From positions 62,001 through 126,000 of the forward strand of contig JAGVJJ010000044.1 of NCBI GenBank assembly GCA_020051175.1: a stretch of DNA of 64,000 nt, read 5' to 3'. Under the pieces are notes generated by a model. That model did not search any database. It saw only the letters and a program-made list of their open reading frames with translations, and had not been told where the DNA came from. This stretch comes from Bacteroidia bacterium. Lineage in GTDB: Bacteria > Bacteroidota > Bacteroidia > 2-12-FULL-35-15. Position numbers and translations under genes: made by a program. Below, piece after piece: positions 1-8,691 of the stretch. The stretch's first letter is position 1; each line of letters begins with the position of its first letter.

Positions 1-144
1 AATAAGTACTTTCGGAACATTTACATACTGATTTTAAAATGACTGCTAATATACGCTAATTTTATAGGGAATTCTCACCATTAAAACGTGAATAAAATTG
101 GTTTATTTTAACTATATTCGCGTTTCAAATAAAATCAATAAAAA
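1..144. other. Upstream region of the first gene
   Basis: AT-rich, no ORF that I can support. A weak match to a Bacteroidota -7 element (TATATTCG, 113-120) lies 25 bases before the ATG at 145, but no convincing TTTG lies at the expected distance upstream. Any gene to the left is outside the window. Confidence 0.3.
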
Positions 145-1287
145 ATGGAAAAAGTAGCCAAGAAAATCCAGATGGTTGACTTAAAAGGTCAGTATGAAAA
201 AATAAAGCCCCAGGTAGATGCTGCCATACAAAGTGTGATTGATAATACGGCTTTTATCAACGGTCCGGAAGTGAAGGCCTTCCAGGCAGAACTTGAAAGA
301 TATTTGTCCGTGAAACATGTTATTCCATGTGCCAATGGCACGGATGCATTGCAGATCGCAATGATGGCTTTGGATTTGAAACCGGGAGATGAAGTAATTA
401 CTGCTGATTTTACCTATGTGGCTACAGCTGAAGTGATTGGTTTATTGGGCCTTAAGCCGGTGCTTGTAGATGTAATTCCTGATACATTTGATATTGATAT
501 AACAGCTATTGAAAAAGCAATCACTCCCAAAACAAAAGCGATTGTTCCCGTTCACCTTTTCGGACAGTGTGCCAATATGGAGGCTTTAATGGCTCTGGCT
601 AAAAAGTACAATCTGTATGTGATTGAAGATACAGCACAGGCAATTGGAGCAGATTATTTTTTCAAAGATGGATCCAAGAAAAAGGCTGGAACAATTGGTA
701 CTATTGGATGTACATCTTTTTTTCCTTCGAAAAATTTAGGTTGTTATGGTGATGGTGGTGCAATGTTTACAAATGACGATGCACTTGCAGCTAAAATACG
801 AATGATTTCCAATCACGGTCAGTCAGTACAGTACGTACACGACTCAATAGGTGTGAATTCCCGTCTGGACAGCATTCAGGCAGCTATTCTAAGAGTAAAA
901 TTGCGCGATCTTGACAACTACGCGTCAGCCCGTAATAAAGCTGCGAATTACTATGATAAAGCTTTCGCAAATCATCCTAAAGTTAAAGCGCCTGCAAGAG
1001 CGAGCTACTCCAACCATGTATTTCATCAGTATACGCTTCAGCTGAATGGTGTTGATCGGACTGCTTTAAAAGAGTTTTTGGCGAGCCGTGATATTCCGGC
1101 AATGATCTATTATCCAATTCCTCTACACATGCAGAAGGCGTACCTAGATCCCCGCTATAAAGCAGGAGATTTCCCGATTACGGAAAAGCTTTGTGCTTCC
1201 GTGATGTCTTTGCCAATGCATACAGAGCTTGATGAAGAAACACTAAAGTACATTACTGACTCAGTATTGGAATTTTTAAATAAATGA
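145..1287 (+). CDS. DegT/DnrJ/EryC1/StrS family aminotransferase (WbpE-like)
   Basis: PLP-dependent sugar aminotransferase that transfers an amino group, usually from glutamate, to a keto-sugar nucleotide. The 380-residue length is normal for the family. The start IQMVDLKGQYEKIK and the ANGTDAL segment near residue 65 are typical, as is the internal aldimine lysine K196 in FFPSKNLGCYGDGG. The closest named subgroup by motif is WbpE/WlbC, which makes UDP-GlcNAc(3NH2)A. That fits the WbpB- and WbpD-like genes at the far right of the window (61908-63990), although 60 kb separates them. The next genes make UDP-glucuronate and UDP-xylose, so the cluster as a whole serves surface polysaccharide synthesis. 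Other 3- or 4-amino sugar products are possible, because the substrate cannot be read from the sequence. Confidence 0.9.
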   Translation: MEKVAKKIQMVDLKGQYEKIKPQVDAAIQSVIDNTAFINGPEVKAFQAELERYLSVKHVIPCANGTDALQIAMMALDLKPGDEVITADFTYVATAEVIGLLGLKPVLVDVIPDTFDIDITAIEKAITPKTKAIVPVHLFGQCANMEALMALAKKYNLYVIEDTAQAIGADYFFKDGSKKKAGTIGTIGCTSFFPSKNLGCYGDGGAMFTNDDALAAKIRMISNHGQSVQYVHDSIGVNSRLDSIQAAILRVKLRDLDNYASARNKAANYYDKAFANHPKVKAPARASYSNHVFHQYTLQLNGVDRTALKEFLASRDIPAMIYYPIPLHMQKAYLDPRYKAGDFPITEKLCASVMSLPMHTELDEETLKYITDSVLEFLNK

Positions 1288-1341
1288 TACTGTAAGGATG
1301 GAATACTGGAATTATGGTATAATTGTTTAATCGTACCTTGA

Positions 1342-1506
1342 ATGTTGGATTTACAACATTATAAGGTTGAAAATAAACTTATAAAACTAATTGAATCTAT
1401 TCAAAGGAAAAAGAAATCGAATGACTGGGAGGATGAGTTTACTATTGAAGCCAATAGGTTATATAACTCATTAACCCACTATTCCAAAATTCCATTAAGT
1501 GTATGA
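1342..1506 (+). CDS. Small hypothetical protein, 54 aa, overlapping ugd
   Basis: An open frame from ATG 1342 to TGA 1504-1506. The protein is basic and hydrophilic (for example IESIQRKKKSNDWEDEF) with no membrane segment or known motif that I recognise. Its stop overlaps the ugd start as ATGA (1503-1506), the arrangement of translationally coupled genes. That is the main reason to take it seriously. It fills the gap between the aminotransferase and ugd, where a spacer of more than 200 bases would otherwise be needed. It could still be a chance ORF, since neither composition nor length is decisive. Confidence 0.45.
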   Translation: MLDLQHYKVENKLIKLIESIQRKKKSNDWEDEFTIEANRLYNSLTHYSKIPLSV

Positions 1507-2828
1507 ATATAGCAGTAGTAGGTACAGGGTATGTTGGTCTGGTAACGGGAACATGTCTTGCTGAAACAGGGAACAATGTGGTATGTGTTGATATTAATGC
1601 AGAAAAGATCCAAAAGCTGCAATCTGGCATTGTGCCTATATATGAGCCGCACCTGGATACATTGTTTGAGCGGAATATTAAACAAGGGCGTTTAACATTT
1701 ACAACTAACCTTGCCGAAGCTGTAGGGCAGGTAAAAATTATATTTCTTGCTCTGCCAACCCCTCCGGGTGAAGATGGTTCGGCAGACTTAAGCTATATAC
1801 TGGGCGTGGCTAAAGAGCTGGGCAAACTGATAACAGATTATAAGGTTGTTGTTGACAAAAGTACCGTGCCAGTGGGGACTGCTGAAAAAGTAAGAAAAGC
1901 GATTTCGGAAAATCTTCCTGCTGATAAGGTAAACAGCGAATTATTTGACGTTGTTTCCAATCCCGAATTTCTGAGGGAAGGTTTTGCCGTGGATGATTTT
2001 ATGAAGCCGGACAGGGTAGTAATTGGAACAAGCTCTGAGAAGGCGCGTAAAGTGATGGAGGAGCTGTACAGGCCTTATGTTCGCCAGGGCAATCCTATTA
2101 TTTTTATGGATGAGCGTTCTGCTGAATTAACCAAATATGCAGCCAATGCATTTCTGGCTACCAAAATTACTTTTATGAATGAAATAGCTAACCTGTGCGA
2201 AAAACTGGGTGCGGATGTTGATTCCATTCGTATTGGCATTGGCTCTGATGCGCGTATAGGTAAGCGTTTTCTGTTCCCGGGAATAGGTTATGGCGGAAGC
2301 TGTTTCCCGAAAGATGTTCAGGCCTTGTCAAAATCAGCTGGTGAAGTAAATTATAATTTTAAAATACTGGATGCTGTAATGGACATTAATAACAGGCAAA
2401 AGACCATTATTGTACCAAAGATTAAAAAATACTTTAAAAATGATTTAAAAGGCAGGAAAATTGCGTTGTGGGGGCTTGCTTTTAAACCCGATACCGATGA
2501 CATCCGCGAGGCACCTGCATTGTATATTATTGATGAACTCTTGAAAGAAGGTGCTACGGTTACTGCGTATGATCCTGAAGCAATGAACAATGTCAGACAT
2601 CTTATCGGTGATAAAATTGCGTATGCATTGGATGAATATGATGCTTTGCGCGATGCTGATGCACTGCTTATTGCTACAGAATGGGGTGCTTTCCGTACTC
2701 CTAACTTTGAAAAGGCGGCTTCACTTTTAAAGAATAAAGTAATTTTTGACGGCCGTAATTTATACGGAATCCAGCAAATGAAGGAGCAGGGCTTCCGTTA
2801 TTTCAGTATTGGCAGAAGCGAAGTTTAA
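1503..2828 (+). CDS. ugd: UDP-glucose 6-dehydrogenase
   Basis: Cytosolic NAD-dependent oxidation of UDP-glucose to UDP-glucuronate. The N-terminal Rossmann motif is [10 protein letters not shown] (residues 7-16). The catalytic cysteine is C267 in [11 protein letters not shown]. The conserved lysine segment [15 protein letters not shown] and the C-terminal UDP-binding domain ([13 protein letters not shown]) are present. 441 residues is the usual length of the TuaD/Ugd group. The motifs fit UDP-glucose better than UDP-GlcNAc dehydrogenases such as WbpA. The next gene uses the product as substrate, so the pair makes UDP-xylose. The start overlaps the stop of a 54-residue ORF. Confidence 0.95.
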   Translation: MNIAVVGTGYVGLVTGTCLAETGNNVVCVDINAEKIQKLQSGIVPIYEPHLDTLFERNIKQGRLTFTTNLAEAVGQVKIIFLALPTPPGEDGSADLSYILGVAKELGKLITDYKVVVDKSTVPVGTAEKVRKAISENLPADKVNSELFDVVSNPEFLREGFAVDDFMKPDRVVIGTSSEKARKVMEELYRPYVRQGNPIIFMDERSAELTKYAANAFLATKITFMNEIANLCEKLGADVDSIRIGIGSDARIGKRFLFPGIGYGGSCFPKDVQALSKSAGEVNYNFKILDAVMDINNRQKTIIVPKIKKYFKNDLKGRKIALWGLAFKPDTDDIREAPALYIIDELLKEGATVTAYDPEAMNNVRHLIGDKIAYALDEYDALRDADALLIATEWGAFRTPNFEKAASLLKNKVIFDGRNLYGIQQMKEQGFRYFSIGRSEV

Positions 2829-2862
2829 GATAAATTTCCTATTTAAAAAACAGCAGATTAAA

Positions 2863-3837
2863 GTGAAAAATAAACGAATATTAATTACCGGTGCAGCAGG
2901 CTTTTTGGGCTCACATTTGTGTGATCGCTTTATAAAGGAAGGGTATCATGTAATTGGCATGGATAACCTTATAACCGGTGATCTAAAGAATATAGAGCAT
3001 TTAATGAAGCTGGAACAGTTCGAGTTCTACCATCATGATGTTTCAAAATTTGTATTTGTACCAGGGGAGCTGGATTATATATTGCACTTTGCATCACCGG
3101 CTTCCCCAATTGATTATTTAAAAATACCGATACAGACACTTAAGGTTAGTTCTCTCGGAACGCATAATTTATTAGGCCTCGCAAGGGTGAAGAAGGCGCG
3201 TATCCTCGTAGCATCTACATCAGAAGTATATGGGGATCCGATGGTGCATCCCCAAACAGAAGAGTATTGGGGCAATGTAAATCCTGTTGGGCCGCGTGGT
3301 GTGTATGATGAGGCGAAACGTTTTATGGAAGCCATGACCATGGCTTACCATACGTATCATGGCCTTGAAACACGTATTGTTCGTATTTTCAATACCTATG
3401 GTCCACGTATGCGGCTGAATGACGGGCGCGTATTGCCTGCATTTATTGGTCAGGCATTGCGTGGTGAAGATCTTACCATGTTCGGGGATGGTTCCCAAAC
3501 ACGTTCATTCTGTTACGTAGATGATTTGATTGAAGGCATTTATCGCCTTTTGATGAGTGATTATGTACAACCCGTAAATATTGGTAACCCGCAGGAAATT
3601 ACCATTAAAGAGTTTGGCGAAGAAATTATTAAGCTTACCGGAACTTCTCAGAAATTAATTTCAAAACCATTGCCACAGGACGACCCAAAACAGCGTAAAC
3701 CCGACATTACCAAAGCCAAAGAATTATTAGGCTGGGAGCCAAAAGTAAGCCGTGCCGAAGGTTTGAAAATCACCTATGATTATTTCAAAAGTCTTTCCAA
3801 CGAAGAGTTATACAAAACAGCCCATAGGTTTAGTTAA
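2863..3837 (+). CDS. UDP-glucuronate decarboxylase (UDP-xylose synthase)
   Basis: Extended short-chain dehydrogenase that decarboxylates UDP-glucuronate to UDP-xylose. The NAD motif is [10 protein letters not shown], the catalytic pair is Y148 and K152 (YDEAK, numbered from the GTG start), and the NTYGPRM segment is typical of UXS. I chose GTG 2863 because [10 protein letters not shown] is where family members begin, and this leaves a 34-base spacer after ugd. An in-frame ATG at 2809 would add 18 atypical residues, the first of them overlapping the end of ugd. UGD followed by UXS is a coherent two-step pathway. The 3' end carries a terminator stem that includes the stop codon. Confidence 0.9.
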   Translation: MKNKRILITGAAGFLGSHLCDRFIKEGYHVIGMDNLITGDLKNIEHLMKLEQFEFYHHDVSKFVFVPGELDYILHFASPASPIDYLKIPIQTLKVSSLGTHNLLGLARVKKARILVASTSEVYGDPMVHPQTEEYWGNVNPVGPRGVYDEAKRFMEAMTMAYHTYHGLETRIVRIFNTYGPRMRLNDGRVLPAFIGQALRGEDLTMFGDGSQTRSFCYVDDLIEGIYRLLMSDYVQPVNIGNPQEITIKEFGEEIIKLTGTSQKLISKPLPQDDPKQRKPDITKAKELLGWEPKVSRAEGLKITYDYFKSLSNEELYKTAHRFS

Positions 3838-3854
3838 ACCAATGGGCTGCTTTT
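3818..3854 (+). terminator. Rho-independent terminator overlapping the 3' end of the UXS gene
   Basis: The left arm, CAGCCCATAGGTTTA, lies in the last codons. The right arm, TAAACCAATGGGCTG, starts at the stop codon and is followed by CTTTT. There is one mismatch in the stem. The arms are also A/T-flanked on the other strand, so it may end transcription of the converging aldehyde dehydrogenase operon as well. Confidence 0.65.
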
Positions 3855-3886
3855 GAATTATATCTTTATCCTCTTTTAACTTATTC

Positions 3887-4771
3887 TTAGTATCCTGCCT
3901 TTGCAGAGCCAATATTTTCAATCGGATGCCAGGTGGTTTTTATTTCCTGTAAATCATAGATCATATAAGGGCTTTGAGCCTTATCAGAAGCAAGAGCCAG
4001 CTGATCATAAACAAAAATGCGTTTCACGTTTAGTGATGCATTTTCTTTGATCGTTTTTATTTCAGCTTTATTGTTGCGATAATAAATCAAGGCATTCACA
4101 TCCATGTGTGATGAAAAGTGGCTGTGCAGTTCCGCACTATTGCCGGTAAGGATGTTTACCACACCTCCCGGTAAATCAGATGTATTTAGCACTTCGGCAA
4201 ATGTAACAGCACATAACGGTTTGCTTTCAGATGCAAGTACAATGCAGGTATTACCACCAGCAATTACCGGAGCAATAGCTGTTACAAGTCCCAATAAAGA
4301 ACTTTCTTCAGGGGCTATAATGGCTACTACACCTGTAGGTTCAGGTACTGAAAAGTTGAAATGAGAAGAGGCAACCGGGTTCACGGAGCTTAATATCGCC
4401 TGATATTTATCGCACCAGCCTGCGTAATATACCAAACGGTCTACAGACAATGATACTTCCTCCTGTGCTGCTTTAGTGTTCAATCCTTGTGTTACAAGTT
4501 CGGCAATAAACTGATCTTTACGGCCTTCCAGCATTTCAGCTATGCGGTACAGTATCTGGCTGCGGTTAAAAGCAGCACGGCTGTTCCAGCCACCAAATGC
4601 CCCGCGGGCAGCAACCACCGCATTACGAAAATCTTTGCGTGATGAAAGACAGATGTTTGCAATAACATCTCCTTTCTTATTCTTCAAAGGATAAAATCTC
4701 CCGGATTCAGTTCTCGGAAACTGCCCTCCGATATATATTTTGTAGGTTTTTAAAACTTCTAATCTTTCCAT
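3887..4771 (-). CDS. Half-length aldehyde dehydrogenase-like protein without the catalytic domain
   Basis: 294 residues that align by eye with the N-terminal, NAD-binding portion of aldehyde dehydrogenases: YIGGQFPRTESGR at the start, then PTGVVAIIAPEES, the region equivalent to the WNFP motif, and LPGGVVNILTG near residue 205. The sequence ends where the catalytic cysteine domain would begin, and no remnant lies downstream before the convergent gene. The PWNFP motif is replaced by APEES, so cofactor binding may also be lost. It follows a complete ALDH by 26 bases. In ALDH16 proteins a normal ALDH domain is followed by a second, shorter domain lacking the catalytic cysteine, and this pair looks like ALDH16 as two genes. 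It is probably a structural partner rather than an enzyme. Confidence 0.8.
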   Translation of the reverse strand: MERLEVLKTYKIYIGGQFPRTESGRFYPLKNKKGDVIANICLSSRKDFRNAVVAARGAFGGWNSRAAFNRSQILYRIAEMLEGRKDQFIAELVTQGLNTKAAQEEVSLSVDRLVYYAGWCDKYQAILSSVNPVASSHFNFSVPEPTGVVAIIAPEESSLLGLVTAIAPVIAGGNTCIVLASESKPLCAVTFAEVLNTSDLPGGVVNILTGNSAELHSHFSSHMDVNALIYYRNNKAEIKTIKENASLNVKRIFVYDQLALASDKAQSPYMIYDLQEIKTTWHPIENIGSAKAGY

Positions 4772-4797
4772 GTTCGTAGTTTGTAGTAATGCTATGT

Positions 4798-6282
4798 TTA
4801 GAACTTAACGTATGGTAGTAACCCATGTAATCCGCCTTCACGGCCGAATCCACTTTCTTTGTATCCTCCAAAAGGTGAAGTAGGATCAAATTTGTTGTAG
4901 GTGTTTGCCCAAACTACACCTGCACGCATTTTGGTGGTAAGGTTAAATATTTTAGAGCCTTTGTCCGTCCAAACACCTGCTGAAAGCCCATAAGGAATGT
5001 TGTTTGCTTTTTCAATCACTTCTTCAATGGTACGGAAAGTCTGAACTGCAAGCACCGGCCCGAATATTTCTTCCTGTACTATACGGTGCGATTGTGATGC
5101 ATTTAAAAACAAAGTAGGACGGCAGAAATAGCCTTTGCCCGGAATGCTGCATGAAGACTGGTAAAGCTCAGCACCTTCGTTTTTTCCTATTTTGATATAT
5201 TCCTGGATTTTTAATAACTGCTCTTTTGAATTGATTGCTCCAATGTCTGTATTCTTGTCCATTGGGTCACCTACAATCAGCGATTCCATACGGTCCTTCA
5301 GCTTGCGGATAACAATGTCTGCAACACTTTCCTGCACAAACAAACGTGAACCAGCGCAGCACACATGGCCCTGGTTAAAGAAAATACCGTTAATAATACC
5401 TTCTACAGCCTGGTCCAGTGGAGCATCTTCAAAAATGATGTTTGCAGCTTTGCCGCCCAACTCCAATGTTAATTTTTTATCAGTGCCTGCAATGGATTTC
5501 TGAATAAGTTTACCAACGTCAGTAGAACCTGTAAAGGCAACCTTGTTTACATCGGGATGATTCACAATAGCAGCACCAGTGCGGCCTGCACCGGTAACAA
5601 TGTTTACAACACCATCAGGCAATCCGCTGTCGCGCAATACTTCGGCAAGCTTTAAAGCTGTAAGGGGAGTAGTTTCGGCAGGTTTCAATACAACTGTATT
5701 TCCGGTGGCCAATGCCGGTGCAATTTTCCAGGCCGCCATCAATAAAGGGAAATTCCATGGTATGATTTGTCCTGCAACGCCCAATGGCTGTGGGTTCCTG
5801 TTCGGGAACGCATATTCAAGCTTATCGGCCCAGCCTGCATTGTAAAAAAAGTGGTTTGCTGCCAGAGGCACATCTATATCACGGCTTTCGCGGATGGATT
5901 TCCCTCCGTCCATTGTTTCAACAACAGCAAATTCACGTGCTCTTTCCTGCATCAGGCGGGCGATGCGGTAAATATATTTACCACGCTCCTTCGGAGATGT
6001 TTTACTCCATTTTGCAAATGCTTTGCGTGCAGCTTTTACTGCCTTGTCTACGTCTTTTTCATCTGCATCAGCTACTTCTGCTATTTTTTGCTCAGTGGCA
6101 GGGTTCACAGTATCGAAATACTTTTTACTGTTGGGTTTTACAAACTTTCCATCAATAAAAAGGTCGTATTGTTTTTCCAGCTTAATGTGCTTGGTATCTT
6201 CCGGAGCAGGTGCATATGCCCAGTCGGTAGTGAAATCCAGACCAAGTTTAGTTTCTGGTTTTTTGCTTGTTTTAGTTGTCAT
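4798..6282 (-). CDS. Aldehyde dehydrogenase, complete (ALDH16 catalytic half)
   Basis: NAD(P)-dependent oxidation of an aldehyde to an acid. 494 residues with all the family landmarks: IIPWNFPLLM, the catalytic glutamate in LELGGKAANI, the catalytic cysteine in GHVCCAGSR, EIFGPVLAV and a normal C-terminal oligomerisation strand. It is the middle gene of a three-gene operon. deoC ends 48 bases upstream and the half-length homologue starts 26 bases downstream. DeoC releases acetaldehyde from deoxyribose 5-phosphate, so acetaldehyde is the obvious candidate substrate. That is an inference from the operon. Confidence 0.92.
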   Translation of the reverse strand: MTTKTSKKPETKLGLDFTTDWAYAPAPEDTKHIKLEKQYDLFIDGKFVKPNSKKYFDTVNPATEQKIAEVADADEKDVDKAVKAARKAFAKWSKTSPKERGKYIYRIARLMQERAREFAVVETMDGGKSIRESRDIDVPLAANHFFYNAGWADKLEYAFPNRNPQPLGVAGQIIPWNFPLLMAAWKIAPALATGNTVVLKPAETTPLTALKLAEVLRDSGLPDGVVNIVTGAGRTGAAIVNHPDVNKVAFTGSTDVGKLIQKSIAGTDKKLTLELGGKAANIIFEDAPLDQAVEGIINGIFFNQGHVCCAGSRLFVQESVADIVIRKLKDRMESLIVGDPMDKNTDIGAINSKEQLLKIQEYIKIGKNEGAELYQSSCSIPGKGYFCRPTLFLNASQSHRIVQEEIFGPVLAVQTFRTIEEVIEKANNIPYGLSAGVWTDKGSKIFNLTTKMRAGVVWANTYNKFDPTSPFGGYKESGFGREGGLHGLLPYVKF

Positions 6283-6330
6283 GATTGAATGTTAATCTCC
6301 TTTATAAATAAGCGTTTACAGACAAAAAAA

Positions 6331-7242
6331 TTAATCTTTGGAAAAATAATCAGAACTCTGATAAACTCCATGCGTTTCTTTTGCAATCTGCATCAATACA
6401 TCGTTTGCAAGGCTGCTGGCTCCAAAACGGAACCACTCATTGCTCAGCCACGCACCGCCAAGGGTTTCTTTTACCATTACCAGGTAATGCAAGGCCGCTT
6501 TAGCTGTGGAAATACCACCTGCAGGCTTCATGCCTACCATACGCCCGGTTTTGTAATAATAATCACGAATGGCTTCCAGCATCACCAGCGTAACAGGCAT
6601 GGTTGCTGCCGGAGAAATTTTTCCTGTTGATGTTTTTATGAAATCAGCACCTGCATACATTGCAATTTCACTTGCCCTGCGCACATTGTCAAGGGTAGAC
6701 AGTTCGCCTGTTTCGAAAATTACTTTTAAACGGGCCGGACCGCAAGCTTCCTTAATTTCAGCTATTTCGTCAAACACGTAATTGTAATTGCCTTTCAGGA
6801 ATTCACCACGGGAAATAACCATGTCAATTTCATCTGCACCATTCTCAACCGCAAATTTAGTATCGTTTATTTTTATTTCCCTGGTAGACTGTCCGCTAGG
6901 GAAAGCCGTTGAAACCGAAGCAACTTTTATGGATGTTCCTTTTAGGGCATCTTTGGCTGTTTTTACCATTGTAGGGTAAACGCAAACAGCTGCTACGCTT
7001 GGTATTCCTGGTATCACATCATGAAGGTGGGCTGCTTTATAGCACATCTGTTTCACTTTGCCCTCGGTATCTTTCCCTTCGAGCGTTGTTAAGTCAATCA
7101 TGCTAAGCGTCAGTTTCAGGCCCTGCATTTTCGATGCTTTTTTAATGCTCCTGGTGGTAAAACGCGCAACTCGTTCTTCAATACCGACCTGGTCAACTAC
7201 CGGTGTGTTTCTGAAGTCTGGCAATATAATTCTTGTACTCAT
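6331..7242 (-). CDS. deoC: Deoxyribose-phosphate aldolase
   Basis: Class I aldolase splitting 2-deoxyribose 5-phosphate into acetaldehyde and glyceraldehyde 3-phosphate in deoxynucleoside breakdown. The Schiff-base lysine is K203 in DFIKTSTGK, and KPAGGIS with its second active lysine follows. EIDMVI is also present. At 303 residues it is longer than the 220-260 residue bacterial type and resembles the long form with an N-terminal extension. I start at ATG 7242. The in-frame ATG at 7269 would place the start inside a perfect -7 promoter element (7267-7274). It is first in an operon with two aldehyde dehydrogenase genes. Confidence 0.93.
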   Translation of the reverse strand: MSTRIILPDFRNTPVVDQVGIEERVARFTTRSIKKASKMQGLKLTLSMIDLTTLEGKDTEGKVKQMCYKAAHLHDVIPGIPSVAAVCVYPTMVKTAKDALKGTSIKVASVSTAFPSGQSTREIKINDTKFAVENGADEIDMVISRGEFLKGNYNYVFDEIAEIKEACGPARLKVIFETGELSTLDNVRRASEIAMYAGADFIKTSTGKISPAATMPVTLVMLEAIRDYYYKTGRMVGMKPAGGISTAKAALHYLVMVKETLGGAWLSNEWFRFGASSLANDVLMQIAKETHGVYQSSDYFSKD

Positions 7243-7266
7243 TTGTTTTGTTTTCAAGTAGATGAA

Positions 7267-7274
7267 CAAATATA
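7267..7274 (-). promoter_or_regulatory. Candidate -7 element for the deoC operon
   Basis: Reads TATATTTG on the minus strand, an exact match to TAnnTTTG, 25 bases before the deoC ATG at 7242. No clear TTTG lies 19-21 bases further upstream, so support is partial. Confidence 0.4.
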
Positions 7275-7359
7275 TTCAAAAAATCGCAGTTATGGATTAC
7301 GAATATCTACTAATCTGCGAATATTGGATTATTTTTGGCAAGTTTTGCTAAAGGATTTT

Positions 7360-8220
7360 ATGCATCGTTTTGTATGGGTTTTAGGTTTTTTTCTGTTTGG
7401 TTTGCCGGCTTCCTCGCAAACGATAGACCCATATCAATACATTGCTACACTTAGATTTGATAAGGGGCACCTTGATTACCTGTTCTGGAAAAAGGAGCGG
7501 TTTTTTCCTGTTTCCTTTGCTTTTAACACAATGCAGGATGGGAATGGCGATGGAACAGTAAATGTGGAAGATGCCTGCGAAAATATTGTTAAATACGCCA
7601 TTGGTGATAGTGTATACGGGACAGGAAGAACAGGGCTTTCCGGAAGAGGGCCCAATGACCAGTGTCCGGCAGTTTATTTCCATTTTGTAAAATCCGGAGA
7701 ATACGATGTGTATCAGTACTGGCTGTATTATGCCGACAATGATTTTTTGAATAATCATGAGCACGACTGGGAAAAGTACTTTGTGTATGTGAAGGACAGC
7801 CTGCCGGTTTATGTATGGATAAGCAGCCACAGCAAGTTTAAAATGTTTAAATGGTCAGAACTCGGGAAGGATCAGGGTCATATTGTAATTGGCGTATTTG
7901 GTGGCTCCCATGCTATGGACAATCATGATAAAAATGGTGTGGAAATCCGTTTTAACGGTCAGGTTTCAAAAAGGGCGGGAAGACTTGATTTTGGCGATGG
8001 AAAACATTTTTTATGGAAAATATATTCCAATGACAGCAATGTAAAAGGAGCCATTGCCTATGTACAAACCACAGACTGTTTTTACAGTGGTGATCCCGCA
8101 TATAGTAGTTTTCCGGCATTATCAAATGGAAATGAGCTGGAGGAATGTAATCCTGCACCCTGGAAACGAAAGGAGTGGAAGAATCCTCCGCTGCCAGAAA
8201 AGAAAACTGTTTTTTACTGA
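7360..8220 (+). CDS. Secreted protein resembling the VPS62/NPP1 family
   Basis: 286 residues from ATG 7360, where a signal peptide begins (MHRFVWVLGFFLFGLPASS). The longer in-frame start at 7243 would add 39 atypical residues before the signal peptide. The core contains YWLYYAD, then HEHDWEKYFVYV, then IGVFGGSHAMD. That order matches the HxxDWE and GSHA landmarks of the VPS62 (DUF946) and NPP1/necrosis-inducing folds, as I remember them. The EF-hand-like stretch DGNGDGTVNVED may bind calcium. Catalytic or toxin activity cannot be claimed. The 3' end overlaps the convergent acetyltransferase by 7 bases. The family match is moderate because it rests on short motifs. Confidence 0.6.
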   Translation: MHRFVWVLGFFLFGLPASSQTIDPYQYIATLRFDKGHLDYLFWKKERFFPVSFAFNTMQDGNGDGTVNVEDACENIVKYAIGDSVYGTGRTGLSGRGPNDQCPAVYFHFVKSGEYDVYQYWLYYADNDFLNNHEHDWEKYFVYVKDSLPVYVWISSHSKFKMFKWSELGKDQGHIVIGVFGGSHAMDNHDKNGVEIRFNGQVSKRAGRLDFGDGKHFLWKIYSNDSNVKGAIAYVQTTDCFYSGDPAYSSFPALSNGNELEECNPAPWKRKEWKNPPLPEKKTVFY

Positions 8221-8672
8221 GCTTCACGTAACATCCCCGTATGTGGCAGGCAATCTTCCAGGTACTCTTCGCCATAGGCTTTAAAACCAAAACCGGAGTA
8301 AAATTTTATAAGATAGCTTTGTGCACTGATCCTAACAGGAACATTGCCGTATGTTTGAAGAAGAAACTGTAATGCGTTTTTAAATAGTTCCCGTCCAACG
8401 CCTGTTCCGCGGGCTTTTGATGATGTTGCAACACGTCCTATGGAAGCTTCTTCGTATGCAATGCCAGCAGGGATGATACGCGCGTATGCTACAAGCTCTC
8501 CCTGCTCATCTCGTCCTGTAATATGATGAGACTTTAGATCTTTTTTACCGTCAGCATCCTGGTAAACGGCATTCTGTTCTACAGCAAATACAGCAAGGCG
8601 CAGGTGAAATATTTCATACAATTCATGAGCGCTTAGTTCATCAAAAGCTTTTATTTTCCATGTAATGGCCAT
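8214..8672 (-). CDS. GNAT family N-acetyltransferase (ElaA-like)
   Basis: 152 residues, the usual ElaA length. The acetyl-CoA loop is the segment IGRVATSSKARGTGVGREL, carrying the R-x-x-G-x-G/A pattern. The N-terminus has FHLRLAVFAVEQNAVYQD and the C-terminus FYSGFGFKAYGEEYLEDCLPH, both characteristic of ElaA. The physiological substrate of ElaA is not established. The gene is convergent with the VPS62-like gene and 19 bases downstream of the VanZ-like gene, so it may be the last gene of that transcript. Confidence 0.88.
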   Translation of the reverse strand: MAITWKIKAFDELSAHELYEIFHLRLAVFAVEQNAVYQDADGKKDLKSHHITGRDEQGELVAYARIIPAGIAYEEASIGRVATSSKARGTGVGRELFKNALQFLLQTYGNVPVRISAQSYLIKFYSGFGFKAYGEEYLEDCLPHTGMLREAQ

Positions 8673-8691
8673 ATCAATAAGTAGATGAAGT

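Noticed and set aside
2809-2862. Longer N-terminus for the UDP-glucuronate decarboxylase
   Set aside because: The added residues overlap ugd and are not of the family. The conserved start [10 protein letters not shown] is served by GTG 2863.
5767-6295. Three overlapping plus-strand ORFs opposite the aldehyde dehydrogenase
   Set aside because: Shadow frames of a strongly conserved minus-strand gene. No domain or signal of their own.
7243-7359. Longer N-terminus for the VPS62/NPP1-like protein
   Set aside because: It would precede a clear signal peptide that starts at ATG 7360, and it overlaps the deoC promoter region.
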